A DNA stretch of 64,000 nucleotides from Nelumbo lutea (Eukaryota > Streptophyta > Magnoliopsida > Proteales > Nelumbonaceae), in contig JAKGHH010000005.1 in the NCBI GenBank assembly GCA_022828595.1, forward strand, positions 67,885,655 to 67,949,654, given 5' to 3'. This document shows, piece by piece, positions 1 through 11,400 of the stretch. The translations under genes were made by a program, and so were the position numbers. Below the pieces are notes generated by a model. The model was not told the DNA's origin. It saw only the letters and a list, made by a program, of their open reading frames with translations, and did no database searches. Position 1 is the first letter of the stretch. Every line of letters begins with the position of its first letter.

Positions 1-1448
1 CGCCTACTTAGCCAAAGTCAGAGAGACTCTGCTCAACTTCCAGTCTCACTTCATAAAGCAAATCCCGAGATCTGAGAACGCTGAGGCCGACATCCTGTCC
101 TAGTTAGCCAGCACCAGTGATAATACCATGAGAACCGTGTATATAAAGAACTTGCCTCGGCCTAGCATTCTCGGGGGGGGGGGGGGGCAGAGGAGGTCGC
201 TCATGTCGCAAAGCCGAGCTGGATTGATCCGCTCGCGAGCTTCCTACTACATCGGACCCTCCCTGCAGATCGCAATGCCGCCAGAAGGGTAGAGTGTCAG
301 GCGGCCAAATATGTCATGATAGACGAACGACTGTACCGAAGATCTTACACACTCCCCTATCTGTGTTGCTTGCAACCTTCCGAAGCCGAGCTTGTGCTCC
401 GCGACACTCATGACGGCCTGTGCGGTGGACACTTGGGGGGCAGGGCTCTCGCCCAAAAAGTGCTACGACAGGGATACTACTAGCCAACAATGAAGGAAAA
501 TGAGATCGAGCTCGTCAGAAGATGTGACAAGTGCCAGAAGCATGCCAACATCCATCACCAGCCTGCCGCCGACCTGAAGTATCTCACAAGCCCGTGGCCT
601 TTCGCACAGTGGGGGATCGATATATTTAGACCATTTCCGCCAGCGACAGGGTAGAGGAGGTTCTTAGTGGTGGCAGTTGATTACTTCACTAAGTGGGTAG
701 AAGCTGAAACTCTCACAACGATCACAACGCGGAATGTGCATAACTTCTTCTGTAAGAATATAGTGTGCCATTTTGGACTACCCCAAGTACTGATCTCTGA
801 CAATGGTAAGCAGTTCGAGGATATTAAATTCCAGAACTGGTGCAAAGATATGGAAATTCAACAAAATTTCACCTCAATAGCACACCCTCAAGCAAACGGT
901 CAAGCGGAGCTCACGAATAGAGCCATTCTTCGCGGACTGAAGGCATACCTCGATCGAGCTAAGGGACTCTGGGTAGACGAGCTACCTAGTGTACTATGGG
1001 CTTATTGAACTACGGTAAAGACCGCATAGGCGAGACTCCCTTCAACCTCACTTATGGCACTGAAGCAGTAATCCCAGCCGAGATCGAGGTTCCCATGCTA
1101 TGTTTAGAAGTGTACGATGACGAAGCAAATGAAGACGAGCTACGCACCAACCTCGACCTACTTGATGAGGTACGGGACCTCTTATACATTAGGACCACGG
1201 CCTATTAGCAAAGAGTAGCTTGGTACTATAACGCCTAGGTCAAAAAGCGGAACCTCCACGTCGGAGACCTGGTTCTTCATAAAGTCATGGTACCTGAGCC
1301 CGGTGTTGGTAAGTTCGGGCCGAATTGGGAAGGACCCTACCGAGTAAAGTGGGTGCTCGGGGAAGGAACATACGAGCTCGAAACCCTAGAAGAGAAGCAA
1401 GTACCTCGGGCATGGAATATTGTCAACTTAAAGCAGTATTACCTATAA
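1..1448 (+). pseudogene. Ty3/gypsy (Tat-like) polyprotein, RNase H end plus integrase, decayed
   Basis: The first 1.4 kb reads as the 3' end of a gypsy pol gene that runs in from the left edge. In order it shows the tail of RNase H, an HHCC zinc-binding region (HDGLCGGHLGG at about 410-440, then RRCDKCQKH at about 520-545), and the integrase core. The core has its first Asp in WGIDIF near 620, its second in ISDNGKQF near 800, and its Glu in NGQAELTNR near 900. A C-terminal integrase region ending NLKQYYL-stop closes it at 1446-1448. In-frame stops near 101, 481, 651, 1006 and 1206 break it, so it is inactive. The two longest open stretches are 667-1008 and 996-1208. The Tat assignment rests on the style of the integrase and on the tandem repeats and antisense ORF downstream; an Athila-like element is possible. 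Confidence 0.9.
173..187. repeat. 15-base poly-G run
   Basis: An uninterrupted run of 15 G lies inside the decayed gypsy pol gene. Runs this long often carry length errors in assemblies, so the reading frame across it should not be trusted. Confidence 0.9.
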
Positions 1449-1461
1449 TCTCTGAGTTGAG

Positions 1462-2340
1462 TGGACTACAAGTCGCTCTTCGGGCCTAAAGGCCAATACG
1501 CCGAGCTAACGAAGACCTCGGCACTATAAGACCCAGTTGCCTCTTCGGCATGGGCGAACTCGAGAAGGGGGTGGACCGTAGTCGCTCCCCGAGCCTAAGG
1601 GCCAATGCACCGAGCTAATGAAGACCTTGGCACTATAAGACCCAGTCGCCTCTATGGCATGGGCGAACTCTAGGTGAGTGGACCATAAGTCACTCCCCTA
1701 GCCCAAGGGCTAAAACGCCGAGCTAATGAAGACCCTGGCATCGTATAAGACCTAACCGCTTCATCGACATAGGCTAAGTATTAATACTAATGGCACAGGC
1801 AGCTCGGGTGTGAACCCTATGATGCATAGCCCGTCCGGGTATACAAGTTGGACCCGTGAGGAACAACCAAGTTCAACTTAAGTAACCCAGGTGCATATAA
1901 GTGGACTACAAGTCGCTCTTCGAGCCTAAGGGCCAATACGCCAAGCTAACGAAGACCTTGACACTATAAGACCCAGTTGCCTCTTCGGCATGGGCAAACT
2001 CCAGAAGGGGGTGGACCGTAGTCGCTCCCCGAGCCTAAGGGCCAATGTGCCGAGCTAACGAAGACCTTAACACTATAAGACCCAATCGCCTCTATGGCAT
2101 GGGTGAACTCCTTGAGAGTGGACCATAAGTCACTCCCCCAGCCCAAGGGCTAAAACGCCGAGCTAACGAAGACCCTGGCATCGTATAAGACCTAACCGCT
2201 TCATCGGCATAGGCTAAGTATTAATACCAATGGCATAGGCAGCTCGAGTGTGAATCCTATGATGCATAGCCCGTCCGGGTATACAAGTTGGACCCGTTAG
2301 GGACAACTGACTTCAACTTAAGTAACCCAGGTGCATACAG
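1462..2340 (+). repeat. Two-level tandem repeat in the gypsy 3' region
   Basis: A block of about 440 bp is present twice (1462-1900 and 1901-2340). Each block contains three diverged units of about 108 bp, starting at 1471, 1580 and 1688 in the first block and at 1911, 2020 and 2128 in the second. Each unit carries a phrase like AGTCGCTCCCCGAGCC followed by ACTATAAGACCCAG and GCATGGGCGAACTC. It lies between the integrase stop and the antisense ORF, where Tat-lineage elements often hold repeats. Related units occur antisense at 51.2-51.6 kb. Confidence 0.85.
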
Positions 2341-2484
2341 GTCGGGCATATGCTCGCTATGTTGGTCACCTCGGTGTACGTGGATGGCGGAGTTCAGTTG
2401 CCAATAGAAAGCCGAGGTAAGTAAAAACAAAAAAAGGGGAGGAAGAACAAAGGGGGGAGGGAAGGGAAGAAGCAGACACTTACC

Positions 2485-2885
2485 ACCATGCAGTGAGCTA
2501 ACGCCAGCTTGGAGAGCTGCCTAGGGTGCATCCCGACCCAGTCCGTGATCTCCTCATTACCAATCGCCTGCCGGCTCCTCCGCGAGACCACGAGGAAGTT
2601 GGTGACGCTTTCGTCCCTCCCCTCGGTAGAAAATCGTAGGAAGACAGTGGGGCCAGAACGCACGACTGGAGGGCACTGCTCCTGGGGTGGGACCTCTTCT
2701 TCTTCGCCACCTCCCGCGGCTACTCCCTCGAAGGGCACAGGTGGGACCTCTAGCGACGGAACAAAGGCTAGGTCTGTAGCCTTGAACTCGACAGCCCTAG
2801 AAGTGGACGCTTGGTCGGGGCACGACCTCTTCGCCCTACGCTTCTGGTTGCTCGACAACAGGTGACGTGCATCCACACCAGACAT
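2485..2885 (-). CDS. Antisense ORF of the Tat-like gypsy element
   Basis: An open frame runs on the minus strand from ATG at 2885, antisense to the element. The protein starts MSGVDARHLLSSNQKRRAKR, then has an acidic Glu- and Pro-rich stretch and a segment with VTNFLVVSRRSRQAIGNEE and DWVGMHPRQL. After the codons for HCMV near 2487 a good splice donor (GTAAGTG) occurs, so the remaining residues to 2394 are probably intron. Some Tat-lineage retrotransposons carry an extra antisense ORF between pol and the 3' LTR, and position and strand fit that. No enzyme domain is recognised. Whether it is still expressed is unknown, although no stop interrupts it. Confidence 0.55.
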
Positions 2886-2922
2886 GTTGGCTGCAAGAAT
2901 CTTAAGGCATTAGTCCAGCTTG

Positions 2923-2950
2923 CAAAAAAAGAAGAAGAAGAAGAAGAAGG
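2923..2950 (+). repeat. A/GAA purine tract
   Basis: A run of A followed by GAA repeats on the element's sense strand, about 300 bp before the probable 3' LTR. It could be part of the polypurine primer region or a simple microsatellite. Confidence 0.6.
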
Positions 2951-3253
2951 CGACCTAAAGGTAAGTTGGTGTAAAGAAAATGAGGCCTGGGGCCCTCCTA
3001 TTTATAGCCACTATGCCCAAAAAACCAACGGTCTCGATCAAAGCAAATCCAACGGCTTATAATAAAGTCGGTTTCACATCCTCCGAGACTGAAATAAAGC
3101 TGGTTGCACGTTTTCCGAAATTGAAGGCAGCTTGGCACGTTTTTTGGCACCCGAAAAATCCAGAAATCACCTGACATCCGTGCGTATACATCATGCGATC
3201 AGTCAACCTAGTTTAAATTATGGGTCAAATCCACCCATCACCCATCACTAGAT

Positions 3254-3960
3254 GGTGATTTGACCCGACCTCCTAACTAAGGGACACGTGGATATGACTC
3301 AATGTAAGTGACAACCCAGCATGACAACTTGGCCACAACTCGGCGTAATGAGCTCGTTGAAACCCCAACAGAACAGCTCGCTACAACCCGCTACAGAACG
3401 GATTGCTACAAGGAAGCTCGCTGCGAAGGAGTTCGCTATAAGGGAGCTCGCTATTGAGTAACCCGGAGTCTTCGGGAAACTTCTTGTTCGATAAGACCGT
3501 GCTTGTCAGACTGCTCCCACGTCTCTTGTCTGGCGGCGTAGCACTTGCCAGTCTAGAGGACTACGCCCATGTCTCAACATCAGGTAGCATCGTGCACGCC
3601 AGCTATGCACAACATCCCTCAACTAATAGGACCGTACTCTATGACGGATACCTACACCGATCGAATCAGCCTGGCAAATAACGACTATAGCAGAGAATTA
3701 GAGGCAGTTACACCCGATTTGACAGAGCATCAGTATATAAAGACCCCGAATTCCAAGGGGCAAATGGTAATCGAAAAGTGCACATCTCCACTCTTAGCTC
3801 ATTTTCCTTTACTACTCTCTAAACTTTCCACCGAGTTCTAACTTAAGCATTGGAGTATTCCTGACGGACGAGTTCCTTTGGAATCCTTCATCTTCTCCTT
3901 CCCATGTTGTCTGTTGCCACATAGAAGCGAGGCCCTGCCAGGTAGGACTGACTAGATCGC
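3254..3960 (+). repeat. 3' LTR of the Tat-like gypsy element (ends approximate)
   Basis: The sequence from TGATTTGACCCGACCTC on matches, with divergence, the solo LTR at 60.8 kb. Shared points are the opening phrase, repeated 'gtgactcaacataagtgacaac' style text, a TATATAA box at 3734-3740, and the downstream phrase ACTTAAGCATTGGAG near 3842. The last is typical of the R region of such plant gypsy LTRs. The left end is set by a TG; the right end is not defined by a duplication, so both are approximate. ORFs at 3454-3841 are chance frames inside the LTR. Confidence 0.7.
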
Positions 3961-5385
3961 GCTAGATAAAAGACAATTTTAGATAGGTGAATATAGATTG
4001 ATGGATAGATATATAAATGTGGATATGGATGTTAATATGGGAAAGACATTTTTAGAAAAAAGTGATGAGAAAAAATTATAGTTTCCCCATTAGGACACTT
4101 TGATTTTGTGAAATCGTTAGGCTTCCTACGAAATTGCGTTCAAGACTTCAAGTCTATCGGAGGTCGATGGCAATGCGAAGTTGCGAAATCGAATACACTC
4201 ACCCATTCCCAATTTCCCATCCGACGAAGAAGCGGAAGAAATGATACAGTTCCTACTGTGAGCGAGTCCGCGACCAGCTACATGGTGCATGTTGAGATAA
4301 ACGTGTTAAACGTTAAATAATCCGTCATTTTTTTTCCGGGATAGGGTGGTCTGTTTTCCGGCCCCTCTCTCTCTCTCTCTCTCCTGCCAGTCATTCTCTC
4401 TGTATCCAGCTCTTTTCTTACTTGTCTGTGTTAGTTAGGTAATGCGATCTCAGCGTCTGTTCCTTCCAACTTGTGAGTGTCGTTGGCATTAAAAATGTTT
4501 TCCGTTCGCTGTGTTTGTTGGTCTGTTCTCCTTTCTAACTTCTGGAGTTCTGGGTGTAGTGTTAAGTTTTTTAGTCATAGATCTCCAGCTTAGGCTCACC
4601 GGAAAACAACCATTATCCCGTCGGAGAAGAAACCCACCGTTCTTCAGCTGGTGAAAAGACTCGAACGCTATCAGCGACCCCTTCATGGATTGATTCAACG
4701 ATTGACAAAGAATGCTCCATCATACCGGACATGGAGTTGACATAAAATCTGCCTCCCACTTTCTTATCACCGGAAATCCCTGCCTCGGTTTCTTCTTCCA
4801 CTAGTGGGATTTCGAAGAACATGGTGATTCTATTTCTGGAGTGGGATGAAGTTCTAAAACCAGAGCAGACGACGGAGTAGCCCATCGAGAGGAAGAGAGG
4901 GACGTAGGGAACGTGTCTACCTTCGCAGGCGGGTAGGAGATCTCATGTTTAGGGACAGCTGTCTCTTCCTAATTGGGTGGACAGAAAGCTGTGCAGAGAG
5001 GCAAAACAGACGATCCTACCGTTTCCGAGTTCAATTCAGCCCCCACAAGATTTCCTCTCACAACGTCCCACAGCACATCCCCGCCGCGTAATTAACGTAA
5101 AGGTAGAGAAAATTTTCGCTTCGCAGTACAGTCTTAAGAGAGTAAAGAGCAACACGAATACGGAAGGTCAGGTTTTATTTTTTATTTTTTTAATTCTCAC
5201 TCTCTATACTTTCTGAATTCTAACTTCTGAGGGGTCGCTGTGCTAAATTTCCCTTCTTCATGTCGTGTTTATATTAAGATTGGGCTGTTAATTGGTTGGT
5301 GCCAATTTCTCTACGGCGCAAGAGGAATTAAGGGTTTTCTTGAGCACGAAGTGAAATCTTCATCGCTCCTTGATTTCGGAAGGAG
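3961..5385 (+). promoter_or_regulatory. IPK1 upstream region (promoter and probable 5' leader)
   Basis: This stretch separates the gypsy LTR from the first IPK1 coding exon and must hold its promoter and 5' leader. A CT microsatellite lies at about 4363-4384, a pyrimidine patch often found near plant transcription starts. A TATA-like TTTATATTAA lies near 5266. Neither is proven to work. No transposon was recognised in it. A 90-codon minus-strand frame inside it is listed separately. Confidence 0.45.
4613..4885 (-). CDS. Unrecognised ORF upstream of and divergent from IPK1
   Basis: A 90-codon frame on the minus strand starts at ATG 4885 and ends in TAA. The product begins MGYSVVCSGFRTSSHSRNRI and ends EERWVSSPTG. 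It is mildly acidic, with no membrane segment and no motif I recognise. It lies about 500 bp upstream of the IPK1 start region in the opposite direction, so it could be the edge of a divergent gene, a transcribed leader, or chance. No homologue comes to mind and no codon bias can be judged from so short a frame. Confidence 0.15.
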   Translation of the reverse strand: MGYSVVCSGFRTSSHSRNRITMFFEIPLVEEETEAGISGDKKVGGRFYVNSMSGMMEHSLSIVESIHEGVADSVRVFSPAEERWVSSPTG

Positions 5386-5402
5386 ATGCAAGAGGTTTCG
5401 AG
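5386..5402 (+). CDS. IPK1: IPK1 possible 5'-most coding exon (alternative start)
   Basis: ATG at 5386 followed by 14 more bases can be spliced from a weak donor (GTTAAGG at 5403) to the acceptor TTGCAG at 5493-5498. The join restores the kinase frame and gives an N-terminus [20 protein letters not shown]. The 96-bp intron is itself open in the same frame, so retention also keeps the frame but adds a hydrophobic stretch ([14 protein letters not shown]) unlikely in a soluble kinase. The exon may instead be untranslated leader. Confidence 0.45.
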
Positions 5403-8400
5403 GTTAAGGACGAAGAATCATTGTTCATTTGTGTATTTTGTTTGTTATTTACTCTGTTTCTCTTTCTTTATGATGAGGACAATCGAATTGGCTTGCAGGC
5501 TTCCGACTGAATGCACGGAACTGGTTTTGGAAGAGAGAGATGCAGCGGATTGGATTTACAGGGGCGAAGGAGCGGCTAATCTTGTGCTTGCTTACAAAGG
5601 ATCATCTCCTTCTTTTGTACGTCAACCGTTCGATTAAATTCCGTGCTTTTGATTTCCTCTTTGATGATGGTAAATGATAAATATCTCAATATCAATGAGT
5701 TGAAAAGTGGGGCAAATGGCCCATTAAAAACTTGGTCAATGCCTATAACATATAAAAAGTAGGAAAGCTAAAAAGCACTACACAAAAAGAGATTGCCATC
5801 GAGGAGCACGGCTCATTCAGTTTCAGTGAGGAGAAAGATCAAGATTCTCTTCTTATGCGCTTCCTAAAGTCCAAACCTAACATGTTCGCCAAACGAAGAA
5901 GAAAGAGAAGAGGGCGCAACAATTTTCAGGAAAAATGTCAAAACTCGATCCAATTGTGGGTTAATTGGGTCCCATTCACTCTCGGGTCTGAACTCTGAAG
6001 GAATATGCCTCTTATGTCTTTAAGCAAAGTACTGTTTATTTACTAAAACGCACTTGTTATTTCATTAGAATTCCCAAAATGGCCTTTCCTGTAGTATAGT
6101 GGCTTTGACAGACCAGTGAAATCACAATTTCCCAAGCAGAATAAAATCCTTGGAGCAATGTTTGTCATACAAAAAGCTTTCATTGCTTTTAGTAACGGGA
6201 CATTGTGTCATTTGAGAAAGCTGTTCAGTAAAGGTGGATGCAACAGAATTTTTTATCAAAATGCAACAGATTCAGTAAAGCTGTCATTTGATAAAGCTGT
6301 CCAAATGCCAGTAACAGGTCCAGAACTGACTTTTTCTTTTTTGCTCGGCAAACCAATAAAAAGCTTTCATTGCTTACCTAGAGAGGTTACAAAAGGTTCA
6401 TCGTGAAATTCCAGCTGACTGTGCTCAGACAATCTAGCCCTAGAAGCTAACTCATGCGCCACACTATTCTTAGCTCTAGGAACATACAAAAAGATACACT
6501 TAGCAAAAAAGGATTTCAAAAAGTAAACCTGTTCCCACATAGCCTGTTCCTCCCATTTCCATTTCAGTTTACCCTGCTCTGTGTGCATACTATTTACAAT
6601 GTTTTGTGCATCTGTACATATCACAAGCTTACACAGCTCCTGTTGACGAGCTTTGTGCATAGCGTGGAATATCACCCACCATTCTACATGTACTGTTGCC
6701 GAGCTTTACATTTGCATCTTACTGCTGTAACAAAAGAGTTGTGAGGAGATATAATAACATAGGCTGCAGAAGCTACAAGATGATTTACAGATGATCCATC
6801 AGTGATATAACATAAGAATCAGGATCAGCATTAAGATGTTTTTGGTGTTGCGTCCTATTTGTGTTGTTTGGTTGTGTGGTTGGACTGTCATCCAACCTTT
6901 GCTAAATATTGCTGGCTCCATGGGTGAAGTGACAAGGGTTGATGGATTCACCGTTGAATATTAGCTTGTTGCGCTTCTCCCAAATAAATTTTGCATAAAC
7001 TGCCCACTTCTTCAATAGATCTGCTTTTTCCGCCTATTTGTTGCCATCCATTGATTATCACCATTAATGAGTTCTCGCTGAAGTATTCCAGCTTGTAACC
7101 ATATGGCGCGGGCAAAAGGGCATGCCACAAACAAATGGTATTCTGTTTCCTCGTTCAATCCACAAACAAATGGTATTCTGTTTCCTCGTTCATTCCACAC
7201 ACCTCACATTCTTTCTCATTCCTTAGTTTCCTCCTCCATAGTTTATCTTTAGTTAAGGGGAATTGTGGCAATGTCCACAAAGACTTCTATAGGCCGACTG
7301 TACTCTATATTGTCCCCCTAGTGCTGGCTTCCACGGTAGCTGATCACTACTTTGCACTCGACTGGGTAACAGACTTAGGATAGCTTCACCCTCTTCCTCT
7401 TCAAACCATCTATTCACCAACTCTCTATTTCAAAGGCCTTGATCTGTTAACAAATTCTTTTACTTCTAGTCGTGGTCTTTGGAGTTGGTCCTCTGTTCTC
7501 CCTTTGGGTATGCCATCCGTTAATAATGGTACCCATGGTTCTTCATCTTCCCCATCTCCTATCTTCTAAATGAAATTATCTTTCAGTTTCTCCTTTACTT
7601 TTAAGATACTTCTCCACCAAAGTGAATGATTCGAAGCCGGTTTGGCATCATACCATGTTTTGTTCTGCAAATATTTTGCTCGTATGCCTCGGGCCCACAA
7701 TGCTTCTTTCTCATTCATCAATCTCCATAACTGTTTAAACAGTAAAACTTTATTCCGTTCTTCCATAGACTTTAAACCTAACCCACCCTCTTCCTTAGGA
7801 CTGGTTATCTTTGCCCATGCAATTGCAGTCAATTTCCTTCTTCCATGCCACCAAAAGCTTCGTTTCGTCTCCTCCATTTTCAATTAGACTTTTTTAGGTA
7901 GAAGACCCGTGGTCATTTGGTAAATAGAGAGGGCTTGAGCCACCGCTTGCACCAAAGTTGTACGCCCTGCCTGTGACAACAATCTTGCTTGCCACGTGTC
8001 CACTCGATTTTGCACCCGTCCAAGGACTCTTTTATTAAACTTATCACGTTATAACTGATTACAATCAACTCACAAAATGTCATAAATGTATATGACAAAG
8101 CTTGGGTATGGAGACAAAGGACCTATCACTGGTTGTGGTCTTATTACGAGCCACCCATCATAGATTATGTTGATCACGACCCATCCTATATTGTGTCCTA
8201 CCTTGAAGACTAGCTGTGCAAAAAATCAGCTTAAATTCTTAACTAAAATGCCAAATTTTGAAGCAAAAAGTTGGATGGTTGTCAAAAGTTCTATTTAAAT
8301 CTTTCTGAATGTTCTGAAAAAAATGCATGAATTTGATTTAAAGATATAATCATACTTGTTTTTTATATACATAGGTGGTGGGACCCATCCAATGATGGTA

Positions 8401-11400
8401 AGTTACAAGGAACCCAAACCATATCTAGTAGCCCTGTGTCCCCAGATCTGAGCCAAAACATCCAATCCCTATATGTAAGCATGTGGGAACAGGTTTCCTA
8501 GTCAGGTTGTTTACCAAGCTTCCCTAAACGATCCAAGAAACGTGTACATGGCAAGTTTCTAGCTCAAAGGGAGCATCCATGTTCCTCCTCCTTATCCTCT
8601 ATATGGAAAAAAGTTTTGCATAAAAGGAATTGCCATGTGTTTGAAATAAACCCTTTGACAAAAAAAAAACCTCTTTGATAGTCTCCTTTCCAATTTAAAA
8701 ATTAAAAACTTGGATGATTATTTTCAATTAGGACAATACAAGATTGTTTTTATAGGGCTAATATGATATTAGGGAGCGGCTCTGCTAGTTGGATCATTTA
8801 GTGAAAAAGGCTAAACAATTGAGGATTCCTCCAAATGTTAAATTTTATCTTAATGAATTTTATTTTATTACAAAAAAAAAGATAGCAAATTAGCATGAGT
8901 CTTTACTAGGCCAAGACATATTATGCTCAGTACCAACAGAGCTATTATCAGGCCTCCAGAATTGGAAGCAATCTGGATCTAGAACCTATTCCAGGCCCTA
9001 TGTGACGGGGTTGGATTGGATTTTGGTTTGCACAAGCAAAATGACTCACTGACTGCAGAAGCCAGTTTCCAACAGAAAGAAAGAAAATACGCCTAATATT
9101 TGCTACTTCCCAGATTTTAGTTGGCACTTTTTTCTTCATCCAAACCCAGAATCTGGTAAGTTGGAGAATCTGGTTTCTATTTCCATCTCGCTTTTCCTTT
9201 TCCATGGCAATCTAAGCACCACATAAGGGAATACTTGAGCTTGACATAATCTGCTGATGGGGCTGTTGGAAACCCAAATTGTTTAATTTAATTTTTTATT
9301 AACATTTGGACTCCCACTTTCATCACATAACTTTTCCTCGAGTCCTAAAATGATTTAATTTCAATTTCTGGTAACATCCCTCTAATGAATCAGTAGAAGA
9401 TCAAGACTGTAATCAGTCTTGAATCCTAATAGGTTTTAGGTTTGCAAAACAGAAGAAAAAGAGGAAGAAAGGAGAGAAAATAGAAGAGAAACAAGAGAAC
9501 ACAAGTTGTTGAAAGGAGGGACAGATTCTTACTAATCTGCCGCCGCCACTCTCTTAATATTTATAGGTTATGTTTAGTACATAATGGAAAGGACACATCT
9601 GCCCTTGGTACTTATATAATAAATAAAGTAAATAAAAGCTGAAATAAATAACAACTGAATTAACAAACAGACTCAAACTGACACTACTATAACTGAAACA
9701 AATAACTACACTGCTGTCCTACGAACACGGGGGGACCATGCAGTGGGGCCCACATCAGTGTTCTCTACACTCCCCCTCAAGTTGGGAGTAGATATCTATC
9801 ATGCCCAACTTGGATAGGTCTGTCTCTAACTTCTTCCTTGGTACAACCTTGGTGAGGATATCTGCGAGCTGCATATTAGATGTGATGTATGGAAGACACA
9901 CTTCTTGTGATGTGACCCTTTCTCGCACAAAATGTCGATCAACTTCGATATGTTTAGTTCTGTCATGCTGCACTGGGTTGTGGGCTATATTAATAGCTGC
10001 CTGATTATCACAATACAACATTAAGGGCTTTTCATAGTCAATACCCAACTCTTCAAGTAGTGACCTCAGCCATAAGATTTCAGCCACTCCATTAGCCATT
10101 GACCTGTATTCCGCTTCAGCACTGGAGCGGGAAACAACACTCTACTTCTTACTCCAAGAGACAAGGTTACCTCCCACCAGGGCACAATATCCAGAGGTAG
10201 ACCTTCTGTCATCAACACTTCCAGCCCAATCGGCATCTGTATAGACTTCCACCCTCATGTGATTATTGTTCCTGAGCAATATACCTCTACCCGGGCATCT
10301 CTTCAAGTATGCTAATATTCTCTCTGCCGCAAGAAGATGAGAAGTTCTAGGGGAGTGCATGTACTGGCTAACAACACTAACTGCATAGCTGATATCCGGC
10401 CGAGTGAGGCAGAGATATAGAAGCTTTCCAACCAACTGTTGGAACATAACTTTGTCTTCAAGAGGTTCCCCACCCTCTGCACTAATCTTGTGATTTTGTT
10501 CGATGGGTGTATCAGTCGGCTTGACACCCAACTTTTCAGTTTCCGCCAACAGATCTAGAACATATTTTCTCTGAGAGATAAAAATCCCCTGCCTGGATCT
10601 AGCAACCTCAATACCCAAAAAGTACCGTAGTGCACCAAGATCTTTCACCTCAAACTCTTGATGAAGGAGCTGTTTGAGGGACTCAATCTCATGATTGTCA
10701 TTTCCTGTCACCACAATATCATCAACATATACTGCTAGTAGTGTTAGAGAGGACTCCACCCTTTTGATGAATAGTGTATGATCTGACTGGGCCTGTACAT
10801 AACCAAACCTTCCAAGGGCTAATCTAAACCTATCAAACCAGGCTCTAGGTGACTGCTTCAAACCATACAATGCCTTGTTCAGTTGGAAAACCTTCTTACC
10901 TGTCTCTGTATCATTAGAATCCAGGATGCAACTGTATGTAAACTTCTTCTTGTAAGTCTCCATTCAGAAAGGCATTTTTAACATCCATCTGAAACAGGGG
11001 TCAAGAATGATTTGCTGCAAGGGATAACAAAACTCGGATGGTGGTCATCTTGGCTACTGGGGCAAAGGTCTCTAAGTAGTCTATACCATAAGTCTGAGTG
11101 AACCCCTTTGCAACCAGCCGGGCTTTGTACCTTTCAATAGAGCCATCAGCATTATGCTTCACAGTAAACACCCATCTGCATCCCACAGGTTTCTTTCCTT
11201 TTGGTGGGTCAACCAGTGCCCAAGTATTATTCTTCAACAGGGCATCCATTTCGACTTGCATTGCATCTTTCCATTTTGGAACTGATAAGGCTTCTTGCAC
11301 TGTTCTTGGAATAGGGACATTGGCAATGGAAGTGAGATAGGACCGATAAGATGGTGATAGACGATCATAGGATAAGAACTGTGAGATGTTGTGAGCTGTA

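Noticed and set aside
667..1208. Functional integrase gene
   Set aside because: The DDE residues are visible but several in-frame stops and the missing upstream part show a decayed gypsy pol.
5386..5637. Reading exon 1 straight through as a membrane protein ([14 protein letters not shown])
   Set aside because: The hydrophobic part lies in a probable 96-bp intron ending TTGCAG, and the last seven codons lie past the GTACGT donor.
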